NCBI GenBank assembly: GCA_022496805.1
Contig: CM040088.1
Location: 13,361,001-13,425,000, forward strand
Reading direction: 5' to 3'
DNA length: 64,000 nucleotides
DNA from: Pohlia nutans
Taxonomy: Eukaryota > Streptophyta > Bryopsida > Bryales > Mniaceae
Shown here: positions 12,097-24,300 of the stretch, one piece after another
Position numbering within the stretch: position 1 is the first letter of the stretch
How the letters are laid out: the number at the start of each line of letters is the position of its first letter
Translations under genes and position numbers: made by a program
The notes under the pieces: model-generated
What the model saw: only the letters and a program-made list of their open reading frames with translations
The model's database searches: none
What the model was told of the DNA's origin: nothing

Positions 12097-12773
12097 CATA
12101 CTCTTATCTTTTTTAAACAAAGCTGCAGAGTAGGCCTCGTGAAGTAGGATCACACATGCATGAAACTATCTTGCCATAAAATTTTGTTGTATTTCTTTTC
12201 TTTGCAAAAGTACCTGAGGGATGAGAAAACGTGGATGAAATCTGTACATTTAATTGGATTAATGCGCTTACTTCTAATGAACATTTACAAGAATGGGCCC
12301 AAAAACTCACTTCATTTTCCCTCTAATGGTGGAGGGCTTCAGATCCGAAGTCCTCTTGGGAGGCCTTCGATTTAGGTTTTTTTTTTTTTCTTCAAACTAC
12401 AATCAGAAATGCTAGAATTCTCGCAGTGGGGGTTCAGACTGCTTGGACTGATTTTAGGGTATTCGGCACTTCATGGCTATAAGACTTAAAAATGTGGATA
12501 CCTTCAATACGCGGGAGATCAAACCAATTACAAAACAAATCCAAATCAAAATCGTTGGTCTAAATTTCCTCTTGGCCGTATTATTAGGTGTTTCAGTCCT
12601 TAAAATAGATTTTAAAACAATGCATGTAAAGAATGGTTTTGGGCCTTTTCTTGTAAAATACAGGACATATCCTTGCCTTTTTATTTGGTGTTCAAACATA
12701 GGACATATCCTTGCGATTTTATTTTTATTTTTTTGGAAAAAATCTTGTTTTGTGAGGGAGGAGAATTGTCTTG

Positions 12774-13193
12774 AGAGCACCTCCACCGCAGCGGTTACAG
12801 TGGGCCCGCGATTGTGAATAAAGGGCCCGTGTAGATTATTCTGCCCCATCGCAGCAGGTTTGAAGGGCCCAGACATGAAGGCCCCGGCGGTTTTTGCAAA
12901 GTGAGATTTGGTGCATGAATTTTCCTTTTTGCATTAATTGTAACGCCAACTCATATTGTAAAGAGGTCCAACTGCCACGCAGGCAAATCGCATTGCCATT
13001 TTTAAACCCTTTAGAATACTGGCCCGATCAAATCACCGGCAGCTGCTATTTTAAAATAGTCAATTCTTTTCACCGTGCCTGCGTCGTGCTTTGCGGTGGG
13101 GGATTCAGAAAATCGAGGCCCATACACTCTGGTTAGGAGCACTCCAAATTACTTCAGCGCGCCTTCGGCCTCCATCAGCGATGGAGGTGCTCT
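12774..13193. mobile_element. MITE with AGAGCACCTCCA termini
   Basis: Left end AGAGCACCTCCACCGC and right end GCGATGGAGGTGCTCT are 16-bp inverted repeats with one mismatch, about 420 bp apart. GC content is higher than the surroundings and there is no coding capacity. The superfamily cannot be fixed from the ends alone (hAT or Harbinger types are possible). Confidence 0.65.
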
Positions 13194-13342
13194 GAAGTTG
13201 TGGCTAACAGCCTCATCCGGAATTCTGAATTTCTAAAAAAAGTGACATCTAGATTGAAATTAAAGAGACATCTGGAATCAACAGTGATATAATCTCTTCG
13301 AAGATCACAAGCATTGACAAGGTGGAGGTAGGTGCATCGCCT

Positions 13343-13885
13343 TTAACCCTTTAACGTCCCGATTCAAAGCTGTTTTCAAAGAAGCGTTATAAAATGCTTG
13401 ATGAAACCAAAAATGGAGTTGATGTACAAGGAAAACTTGTAAATATCAATGTGAGGATCACATCTATACCGTTGGATTTATTATATATTTTATCAATATT
13501 TTCTAAATAATTTTAAAAGGTTTTCTCTTGAGATTTGATTAAAAATCTGAAACTAACACATTTTTTTTTTAATTAGTAATGAAATTGGAATAACATGCAC
13601 TACGAGATGGTATGGTTTCCATTGTTTGATTCTACTTATTTTGGAAAATCATATTTAAGGTCTTACTTTTTGAACTAAGGATGAAACTTGACATAAATCA
13701 ATTGTTTATTTTTCTAAAAATCATAATAAACTATTTTGAAGATCCAAACCGTACAAAAGATAGTCAACTTGCACAAGAACCAAGAGAAATTTGGGTGGAT
13801 GAAAACTGTTAAGTTTAAATGGAATTCAAACAATTGTAATTTGTCCGATGTTCAATATATGAACGCACGCGCGTCAAAGGGTTAA
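13343..13885. mobile_element. TTAA-flanked element, family G
   Basis: Left end TTAACCCTTTAACG and right end CGTCAAAGGGTTAA: 543 bp between TTAA sites. It abuts the next element and shares the TTAA at 13882-13885 with it. No coding capacity. Single copy in this window. Confidence 0.65.
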
Positions 13886-14654
13886 CCCCTAAAGGACCAA
13901 GATTCATGGTCTTAACCCCTAAATGACAAAGGGGTAAGGGCAAAATTTAGATGTGTTATAAAATGTTACTTCTGCAACTTTGATGAAGTTTGGTTCAAAA
14001 GAGAAAATGAGAAGCATGATGTTTAGTAATTATCCATAAGGTAAAACTTCCAAAAATAGTTTTAGAGACTCATTTAATGAATTTAGAAGCATTTTCCATT
14101 TAAAATTCACCAAAATTACAAATTCTATTTTTAGAATTTGAAATTTGGTATGATTGGTTAAAACTAGACATTCTATTCTAAAATTTAAAAAGGAAAAATT
14201 TTCAATTGAGAGAACATCATTAGTTTCCCAAAATAGTACGTTTTATAACACTAGGACAATATTGAGGTCTTGTTCTTTGAAAAATTCCTTAGTGAACCTC
14301 AATATTGCAAATGAAATGTATTAAACAACACTAGAACATGATCTCTACCCTCTATTTCAACAAAAAATCAAAATTTGAAAAATGTCATTTTCTGCCCATG
14401 GGCAATCACTACTGTTTGGACTGCGACCAGAAAATGGTCGATCGGTCACTTAGGGGTTAAAATGACAAATTTAATCGATCGTATTGTAAAAAATATAACT
14501 AAGAGGGGACCAAATTTTATATCACTAGAATCAGTAAAGAATATAGCATGTGATGGTCAAAGAAACAAAAGAGAATCCACACGGAATCTATCCAAAAATT
14601 GCTTAAAAAACAACATGAGACTCAATTTGTGCTCCTTGGTCCTTTAGGGGTTAA
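13882..14654 (+). mobile_element. TTAA-flanked MITE family A, split by a nested family B element
   Basis: The left 30 bp (TTAACCCCTAAAGGACCAAG and onwards) and the part from 14461 to 14654 together make a normal family A element. They are separated by a 549-bp family B element at 13912-14460 flanked by TTAA. Removing that insert with one TTAA restores the family A reading GATTCATGGTCTTAAAATGA, as at 5708. Confidence 0.85.
13912..14460 (+). mobile_element. TTAA-flanked element, family B, nested copy
   Basis: Starts TTAACCCCTAAATGACAAAG and ends CACTTAGGGGTTAA, with GACCAGAAAATGGTCG near its right end. It is colinear with the copies at 29861-30408 and 47184-47736, sharing AGATGTGTTATAA and TTTGATGAAGTTTGGTTCA. 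It has no coding capacity. Confidence 0.85.
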
Positions 14655-15344
14655 CTACCGAATCCCCTCAAAAAGAGAGGCATGTCTGAGGGGACCCTGC
14701 CTGAAACCCTGCCTGAGGGGACTGCCTACTATGCCCATCCTTTTCCAAATTGTTGAGTTCCATTAGATCTACATATGAATGGATCTCAAATATGGCATCA
14801 TTCCGTAAACGACAGAAACAAACCTCCGATGATGTGAACTTCTACTTACCAAACTACAAAGATTTGTAACTACAACGGATAAACTCTGCCAACATGGACT
14901 CAAAACACCTTGCACCACTTCGGACTCGTGTGAATTTTAATGGCTTCGTTCAAGCAAGTTTATTTATTAATTTTTTGCAGCTACCCTACCTGCAGGTGCA
15001 AATAGGGCATTAGGGTTTTAATTTGTTTACAACACAAAATCAATGATGTTATAATTGTAAAGTGTTAACCAATGGTAATGTGACTATGGAATAATAAAAC
15101 CCATAATTCATGATATAGCACATATATATTTGTCACCCATGTGGGTATAATAATACAAGCTATTGGGGAATGATAATAGTATCAAACTCACAAACCTTAT
15201 TTTTGGCCCTAAAAAACAAAACTTTACATTACACCTACTTACTTTGACTCGAACTTAATCTTGGCAGTGACTCAAAGGTCAATGTAGCCATCTGGGCAAA
15301 CAAACCAACCTTCAAGGAACACTAATTAAAGGAACACTATTTTA
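14655..15344. other. 3' flank of the aldehyde oxidase gene
   Basis: No gene is seen. The part next to 15345 should be the 3' UTR of the minus-strand aldehyde oxidase gene. The remainder is AT-rich spacer bordered by the family A MITE. GGGGACC...CCTGCCTGA is locally repeated around 14690-14720. Confidence 0.4.
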
Positions 15345-18300
15345 CTAAGAAAAGCGAAGGGCAGAGACCGGCACATTGGCAGTAAGGGCAACCTTGTCCA
15401 CGGTGGCAGGAGCATTCATAGAGCACCACGTGCTGTCCCCCCATTGCTCCTTTGCCGCTGCTACTGCTTGACGTACTGCAAAAAGGACACTGCCCACACC
15501 ACATCCTTCAATTAGTCTCTCTACCCAAACATGTAATCAGCTCAAAGTCCAAATGAAACTCTACACCGATTATTGCCATTCCTGTGACTCACAGTAATTC
15601 AGCATTCTCACAGTAATTGTGGTAATAGAACAAAAGTGTGAGTCACAGTAATTGAGAGTATTTGAGAATTCTTACAATAATGTACATCACATTAGAGATG
15701 TATGTACTGAAATTAGTGTGAAGATTGGTGTAAAGTTGAGACTATTTTACCTGCACGCCATGCCGTAGGGAGGCTCCCCAGAAAACTGCAACTCATTCAA
15801 CAAGATGGAAATTGTCAGACACAAGCCCAAATCTCTATGCTCTCAAAACTCGGAATACAAATGCAAAAATAATATTCAAATTTTGACTTTTCATATTGAA
15901 TGACCAATTATAACTTTTTATGTCAAAACATCCAAAGTATTAATTTTCAGACCTTTAAAAACATCATTCAAACTAAACACATCATTCAAAGTGTCAACGT
16001 TCCTTCTTGTAAAACATCCAAAATGTCGGTTTTCACATTTTTTTCATATTGAACATTCAATCTATTTAATGTCAATTTTCAAGTCCTTTCCTATCAAGAC
16101 CTTTCCTATCCAACCTAGGCAAATTCAAACTGTGACGTCAGGACTGAAACTTGGAACCCGAAAACAAATGCAGTATAAACCTGAACAAGGGTCTTTTTCA
16201 GTAAAATTAGATTGTTTCAGGAACTTTTAGACGACATCGTTAAAAGGCGGCATCTTTTTACATAATTCATTATGATCACTAAGATCAAAGCGAGATTCTC
16301 TATATAATGGTATTGAAACAGTCTAATTTTACTGAAAATCTTGTTACTGAATCTCTTGTCATATCTTTCGTTAAAATAACAGTTTGTGTTTTATGTTAAT
16401 GCTCTAAGTTCCATGCGTAATAATCAGAGCCTTACCTTCGACCGCAAGAAGCCTGATGGGTTACCACTATTGGGCAACAAAGAAGTCCGGAAGTCGTGGG
16501 GGATGTCCTTGGAAGATGGAATTTTGTACTCCCAAGTACCGTTCGTCGTAAGCTGCACCACTCACAAGAAACACAAGAAAAAAAACTAAAATTAAACGAT
16601 AAACTTCTTCTAGGTAACATTATTCAATTATCCCGTTCTCTAATATCACATCCTCTGTTCTCTTACCAAACCCTAGGGGAATGAATGGTCATATTGAGTT
16701 TAAAACTCACTTTGAACTCTCACTGTCATACTCTGATATGTTATGAGGATTCGCATACAAATGTGATCACGCACACTTACTTCACAAGATTTCGCATAAT
16801 AATAATAATAATGAGTTCAACAAGTGTGAAAAAGGGTTCTAGACCACCTTCTGGACTCCTACAATCCCAATTACTTCTTTAATATCCTTTTTACATGCAA
16901 CACTATTAATTGCCACAATGGTGGCAGAACTCCATATCCTTTTTGCATGCGCTTCTGCAACAAGTTTTCGCAGCGAGCCTTATTGTCAATCATGAGTCTA
17001 TGCTACAAACAAACAAGAGATGGTCAAACCTTGCCAGTCTCGCTGTTGAATCGATATTCTTCAGACAAGTAAAAACCAAGTCCTTGAATGAAGGCTCCTT
17101 GAACCTGTCATCACAGATCCAAGTTAGCAACCTCTCTAAAATCTACTGTTCCATAACACCAACTTTTCAACTCACATAAGTTACATGTTCTCATATTGGT
17201 TTCATAACCCTTTTCTCTTGCTTCCATCGCCATAGATCTCCAAGATCTGACGGTCCTAATTTAGTTTGGACGAGAGGGTTACAGCCCTTGACTGGTAGTC
17301 TACTACATATATATATATCCATGAGAGTAAAATTTTACATGCTATTTCAAGATGAAAAACCTCACCTGTCCGATGTCAATAGCAGGGTTCAAGCTCTTTC
17401 CACAATCCAGTAAAAGATCACACCTCAAAATTCGTGTGTCCCCTGCAATATTCATGTTCAAAGCTTTTTATTGAGTTCAGAGTTCTACAAGTTTACAATA
17501 CAAAAGTGAAGAGAATGAAAAGCCTCTATCCTTGCATTGGTGTTGAACAACAAATTGGAGCCTTTCAGTCACAAAAGAGAGAGCCCTAGAAATGCCATCT
17601 AAAACCATAGTCACATTGAAGAAAAGACATCGAACTTGAATGGTGGGAACAGTGAAACCTGTCAAAACGTCCACTTCAGCTTCACAACAACCTGCTCCAA
17701 AAGATACATATCTGAAAAACACAGACAATGGTTACAAAATTAGTATTAGGAGGATGTAGACCACCTAAACATCTATTTTAAGTGTATGTTTTAAATCATC
17801 TACCCATAAAACTTTGAACCGTTGTATCTAGTGCATATTTTGGCGCATTAACATCCTTGCTAACAAGAAAATATAAAAATTTGACCCATCTAATAATATG
17901 CTCGAAAGTAAGTGGCAATTTGAGATACATAATTGTATGGTCACTTACTGAAATGGGCCATGTTTGCCAGCTGCAGGGTTAACACGCCCACGCGCTTGAA
18001 GATCAACACCATTGTCTACTCCTGATTGAATGAGGTCACGCCACATTGGTTTCCCTTTTGGTGTTGTAAGCATCTTGCTTGTCACTTGAAGCCGCGAGAC
18101 AATTTTCGCGCATGCCAACTGACCATGTGAACATCATTAGACCTCAATAAGTTCACAAAGTAATACGATAGTTGGTATTTGAGATAAAACTACAAATAAT
18201 CATTAAACTTCTTTTTGAGTACATCCTATGCGAACTTCTATTTCTTCAAATTTATTTGATTTTGGATCAACACATGCAATGTTCTTCGCTGATTCCGGTG

Positions 18301-21300
18301 ATAAAAAAAAATTGGTCCCATCTGAATTATATGTTTGATTGAATTTGTCATTTTAAAACCATGGGTCCTTTGTCCTTTAGGGGTTAAACATCAAGAATCA
18401 TTGACTCTTTGGTGTGAATGAAAATTATTATACTAATTCCTAGAGTTCCCGGACAAAGAAAACCAACCTGCACAGCCATTGAAGCAAGTTCCGAGGTCAC
18501 TGAGCCTCCAGACTCAGCACAATTATTCGCAACAATTGTTGTGACATGGTTTACCCGGATATGGGCCAAATCCAATCCACCTTTTACCAAACTCCCCAAA
18601 GTCATAGCTGCAACCTGTCAAACAGACTAATAGGGTAAATTATCCAAAAGCTGTAATTGACCAATTGCAAATATATATGGTTACTACACCAAAATGGTTA
18701 TTCAGTATGGTCTAAAGTATTTATCACAAGGACATACTATTCAGTGGTGTTATAACATAATGTGAAGTAGTGGCGCTGCTTGATTGGATATACTAATTTT
18801 CATGCTTGCCAATTAAATAACCATTTTGGTGTAATCGTAATTATTACCAGCAAACATATCCTAGCGCAGATATTAGTTGAAATACTATTACTTGAAAGAA
18901 GTTTTTGTGTGTTTTATATATTTCAGTCAAATGCACCCATCATTCCAAACTAAAAGGAGAAAGTCCACTTTGGAAGTTAATGGTTGATTACAGTAACTTC
19001 AAACCAATATCTATTGTTCAAAAGTATAGGGTATGATTTCTTCTTTCTATTGATACATTTTGAGCATCCTAAATCATTTATTTCAACTTATGTATATATA
19101 TGGAAGAGGCCACTTTTAGCCATTTGGGGATTAATCCACTAAAATCATAATAAGTTGAGGAGTTCTTCGTCCTAATTATGGGCCAAGTTCAGATTTATCA
19201 CAAATCGATTTCTCAGGGGTTGAAATACTCTTTTCTCCCATTAACGAAGCTGTTGACTCTCATAACCTACTAAATTATTAAAAAAAATCTCCTCATAGTA
19301 GTATAGATTAGCATAACAAAGGTAATGGAAAAAGGAGTGTCTACCTGTGCAACTTTGACATCAAGGCCCTGCCCCATTTCACACCCTGAATTATGGATGC
19401 CGACACTCCCATCGGGATAAACATTAACAAGAGCCATGTGGTTTTGCGCTTCCCAGGATGCATTGAACTTCACAGGTACTATAGAAATACCCCTTTTGAT
19501 GAACCGATTTGCAGCATTGAATTCCTTAATGCTTTGAACACGGCTTTCATAGCTGCTAGATTCCTGTAACCACACAACACATGATTGATGAGAATATTAT
19601 TGCCTTTAGAACCAAAACCAATTGTCATGTTTTAATCACGGGCTCACTTAACCCTAAACCTCACAGGCAGGGTGTGTTTGTAACTACCATTTGTAAACCC
19701 TAGAAGCCATAGTACAACACTGTGACTCAACTATTTGTATTTTATCATTGGATGATTTGCAACTGTATTTTGAGGTAAGAAAAGACCTCCATCTTACTCT
19801 TTTTAAAAACATGTGAAAAAAAAAAGTGGGTATTGAAGGATTAAAGTGTCACCTTCACAGCCCTGAATACTTCTTTGGCATTGCAGAAATCGAGTTTCTG
19901 CCCACATGGTGTGGTGTCCCCAGCCTTATACATATTAACCTCACGTACAACGTCTGCTGGGATTTGAAGTACAGATGCCACATGCTCCATCATTGTCTCC
20001 ATCATGAAGACCGTCTCTACAAACACTGCATAATAGCCCAGCCCCACACAATTCCTGTCAATACACAATCCCCTAAACCCTAAACCCTAAACCCTAAAAC
20101 CACATAACACATTTTTTCATGATCGTTCTGATAACATTCTAGACTTCCAGCAATAGAGGTTTTCTCACCACATCAGCTTCGATTGAAGAAAATGCAAGGG
20201 ACATAATAATAAAAAAAACAGACGGATGATTGTTATCCAGATATTAAATAAGAAGTAAAGTGAGTTTAATGCCTTCAAGTAGCGCAAAACTTTCCTAGTG
20301 CATAGTATAACACAAATAAATGCACAACTTCCCATGTGGCAAACTGTAGTGTGAGGTTGGGATTTACCAGGTCCTCGCATGTAAGTACATGCGGGAAGAT
20401 TAGTGCGCGCAACTTTCCCCTTGATATCCCAGTGTGGAATGTTGTAAGTGTTGTCAATGAATTGTACTATTGTGAACATGTCCGGATTTTCAAAATCAAA
20501 ATGAGCACCCTGACACAAAAAAACATCATTCTCTCTCAACATTGATAGGAAATATTGAACATAAGACATTTCTCGATTAATTCTCTTACGTAATTAAATG
20601 GTTTTCTTTTATAAAATAGGTTTATCATTTTACATAAAATCTAACCTAAAACGGTAAGACATAGAGCCGACACTGTTTGTTTATTTCAAACAATGTGCAG
20701 AAAATGGGAAAATATGTAAATAAAATTGTAACACCTTCGATAAAATTTGATACTGTATTCAAACAACAAGTATTGTTTGATTTACATATATAATAGGTAC
20801 ACAATGCAAGGAGTAGCATAAACACAGATAGGAAGGAGTGTGAACTAACATGATTGTTCAAGATGTTCAAACCCAAAGCCAATATGCGGCCCTCTTTGTT
20901 GACACCTATCCTGTAATCACACCTGTAGGGGCTTCGTGCTCCAACACCCTACCGACACATCCCACATTCATTGGTCAGCATGGATTTTAAATTTAAATTC
21001 CTATTGCACAGAAAAACCAGATCGAAAACATCCACAAAAAGTAGTAATATCACAACTACTACAGAAGCCTGTGTCTGTACGAAAACCTCAAATCTCAACC
21101 ATGCATACTTAATATGACAAGGAGCAGAATAATAAACAAAAAGCTTAACAGAAATCACTTAAACCCCGATGATGTGCTAAATAGGAAAATAAATCATCGG
21201 ACCCATACAAATAGATTATAAAAAATTTAAAAAAACGAACAAACCTGCATGTTGGTAGCCATATCGAGAACAAGGCGGACAGGCTTCTTTAGTTTGTCAG

Positions 21301-24300
21301 CAGCCAAGGAACATGCCATGGCATGGGTTATGGAGCGATTGAGCTTCGATCCATAAGCACCCCCAATCCTTTTCACATTTACCTGCACAGTTTAATTTTG
21401 TCATAGTGGCTGAATTACTGAAAAAACCTAAATGAAACAACACATGGATTCATGGTTTTTAACATGACCAATTCAATAGATCATATTGTGAAAACTACCA
21501 TTCAGATGGGGCCATATTTTATATTACCAACATCAGTGAAGAACGTTACATGTGTTGGTCAAAAAATAAAATAAAAACGGACAAAAGAAAGTCTCCATAT
21601 GACCCACACAAACTGCTTCTGAGGCCCTTTTGGTCTTTTAGGGATTAAGAATATGGAAGACCTAGCAGAGCCCAAATAACCTTTTGGTATGAATGAATAG
21701 GAGTGAAAAAAAAAAAAACGGTACTTCACAGACATTGTTGCTTACAGTAATTTTGTGCTGAGGTCGATTCAGAGCAACCCCTACACAATGCTGGACCTGC
21801 AAACCCCAATGCTACAAGGTTAGATGGAAATGAGTGCTGGGATATTTATCTATATATGTATATGAAATAAACGCAATTTTCTACGCTGGTGCTTGCTAAG
21901 CAGTCCTACAAACCTGAGATGGATTTTGTGTAGATGAGAAGACTTCCATGGTGCCATCCTCGCCAGGAATGCATAGAGCTCGTTGTGTTTCTAGATGATT
22001 GTGATACTGATGACCCGAGTTCACCTGCTTAACACCACCAGATCATGACAAGTTATTAATACAATATTTCACTCTATTTCTCTATTCATGAGTACATGTG
22101 AAACTCTTTCTTAGATAAGGCATAAGAATGAAGCATAAGATTTATGCTCTTTGATGAAAAGAAGTTAAAATAGTCAAACTGCATCTGATTGACAGTGATT
22201 GAACTAATAATCTCAGAAAAATAGCTACGACACAGAAGGAACTAGCAACGCACCTGTCCTTCGATAATAACATCAGCCTTCTGAAAGCCAACCATAATAT
22301 CGCCTGCACAGACGTAACCAAATCGATTTATTCAGCTACATTTACCAACCTGGATGTTGTTAACTATCAAGCCGCAAAAAAGACACTGTTAAAAAAGACG
22401 GGTCTATCTCTACAGAAGGGGACTACATTTTGTAGAGAAAGGTTGTGGATCTCCAACCACATTAGACACACAAAAAACAATCCAACTTACAACCATTGTA
22501 GATTATTATTTCGTACCCTGCTGAAAGTCAACCCCTCGATCTCGAAAAAAGGAACCAGCCGCAACAGCATCATCGAAAGTCAATATGGGCTTCTGAACAT
22601 CCGCATAATCGATCTTCACAAGTTTGGCTGCTTCATCTGCCACTCTCTGATGCACAGAAACAACACAGTTAATGGTTTTAAAATAATAATTTGCATGGTG
22701 TTGATTTTGTTCTACGTAAAACTGGTGACACTAATGGAAAAAAACGAAAACATCTTCTAATATACCCATGAACGTAGTCGATACATTTGTTCAGAAGCAA
22801 AAATGAAAAATCACCTTTGAATCTGCAACAATGAGACCAAGAGGTTGGCCAAAGTACAACACGCGTTCCGTGGCAAAAACTTCCTCGTACTCACTGTTGC
22901 ACAACGAAAGAATAAAGTCTTAGTGACCTCCGTGTAAATGTCACTGGTGTGAATCTAGCGCAACGTTGATCAACGATCTGCTCTCATTTATTTGCCAATC
23001 AAGATGTACAAAAAGCATTATTCTAATGACACTAGCGCTTGGTGACACTAGCGCTTGGGGTTGTGCATCTTTTGAGGACTATACGTTACATGATGCCGCA
23101 TAAAATATCACATTCAGTACCTCGCTAAGTTGCAATATCCATCAGCTTTTAAAGTGGCTGCAGAAATGAAAGTGGCAACCCCCTTCCTCGCAAGAGCTTC
23201 CGAAGGGTCGATGGACTTAATAGCCGCATTGGCAACCTCCGAAGTAACGTACGTGGCAAACAATCCACCACTGACATTTATATCGTCCAGGTACTGCGCT
23301 TCTCCAGTAGCCTGACCAGCCCCACATTTGCTATACCAGGTCACAGTCTATTATATTCACAAATTCTAGTACTAATCCCGGTTTCAAACATCGATATATC
23401 ATTGACAGGTGTGTATTGTGCACACTACAACCACCGACAAATGGAATGATAAAAGTTGACAGCATTAAGAGAGCAAGAACCTGAATTCCAGATGATAACT
23501 TGGGAATTGGTAATGATACAGGATACTCTGCTGAATCGCCCTGCCACGTACAATATTTACGCGTCAGTATATAACTCTTTTTTGTGCTGAAATGCGAACG
23601 AAGGTCATGGATTGAAGTGTTGAGAAAATCAAGCACAGGGTTCAAAGCCAAACAGTTTTACGTTCATAGGTACCTTATCATAATTGACCTCACCGGTGGA
23701 AATGGGTCGCACATACTGCAAGAGGCAACGGTATACTCAGCAACAATAGAGATTCCTCATTACTTAGAAAATTGAAAAAGAAAGAATTTGCATGACATTC
23801 AGGATTTAGTTCAATGCCATGTTGAAGGACTATCAAAAGAAAACTTTATGAGAACACCAAACTCGTCAATTATAGTTAGTGCTACCTCAGTGATGGAAGA
23901 ACGCAAGGGAGCTGGAACTGAATCTTCAGGTAAAAGGGACAGCAAAGCCTTGTACAAAAATGCTCCCAGCAAAGCGGAACGATAAGCAGCTCGCTCCAAA
24001 GAAGGATCTAGAACGAGCTCCTTCTCTAGAATTTCAAGTGCCTTGCCATACACCTGCTTCAAAATTTCCCAATTACTAACGTCTCCATGAAACGTACCAG
24101 TTTGTAATAAACCAATGCCTCAGACAGCCACATCAGGCTACTAGTAAGTTACCTTTTGATCGGAGATAGGCTTGCCCTTAAGAAAGTCCTCGGTTTTTCT
24201 TGCGCGTTGTGGATACTTCCGCACTCCACCGTACACAATTACTGGATTACCTTCAATAATCCCTGGGAAACCTGCAACTTGTTAGTGAGAGTCCCAAAAC

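Noticed and set aside
15345..15785. Apparent frameshift between the last two aldehyde oxidase exons
   Set aside because: The obvious acceptor TTTTTGCAG before 15477 gives a wrong phase. Using the acceptor GGGCAG at 15490 restores phase and gives CSVLFAVRQA, as expected for the family, so the gene is intact.
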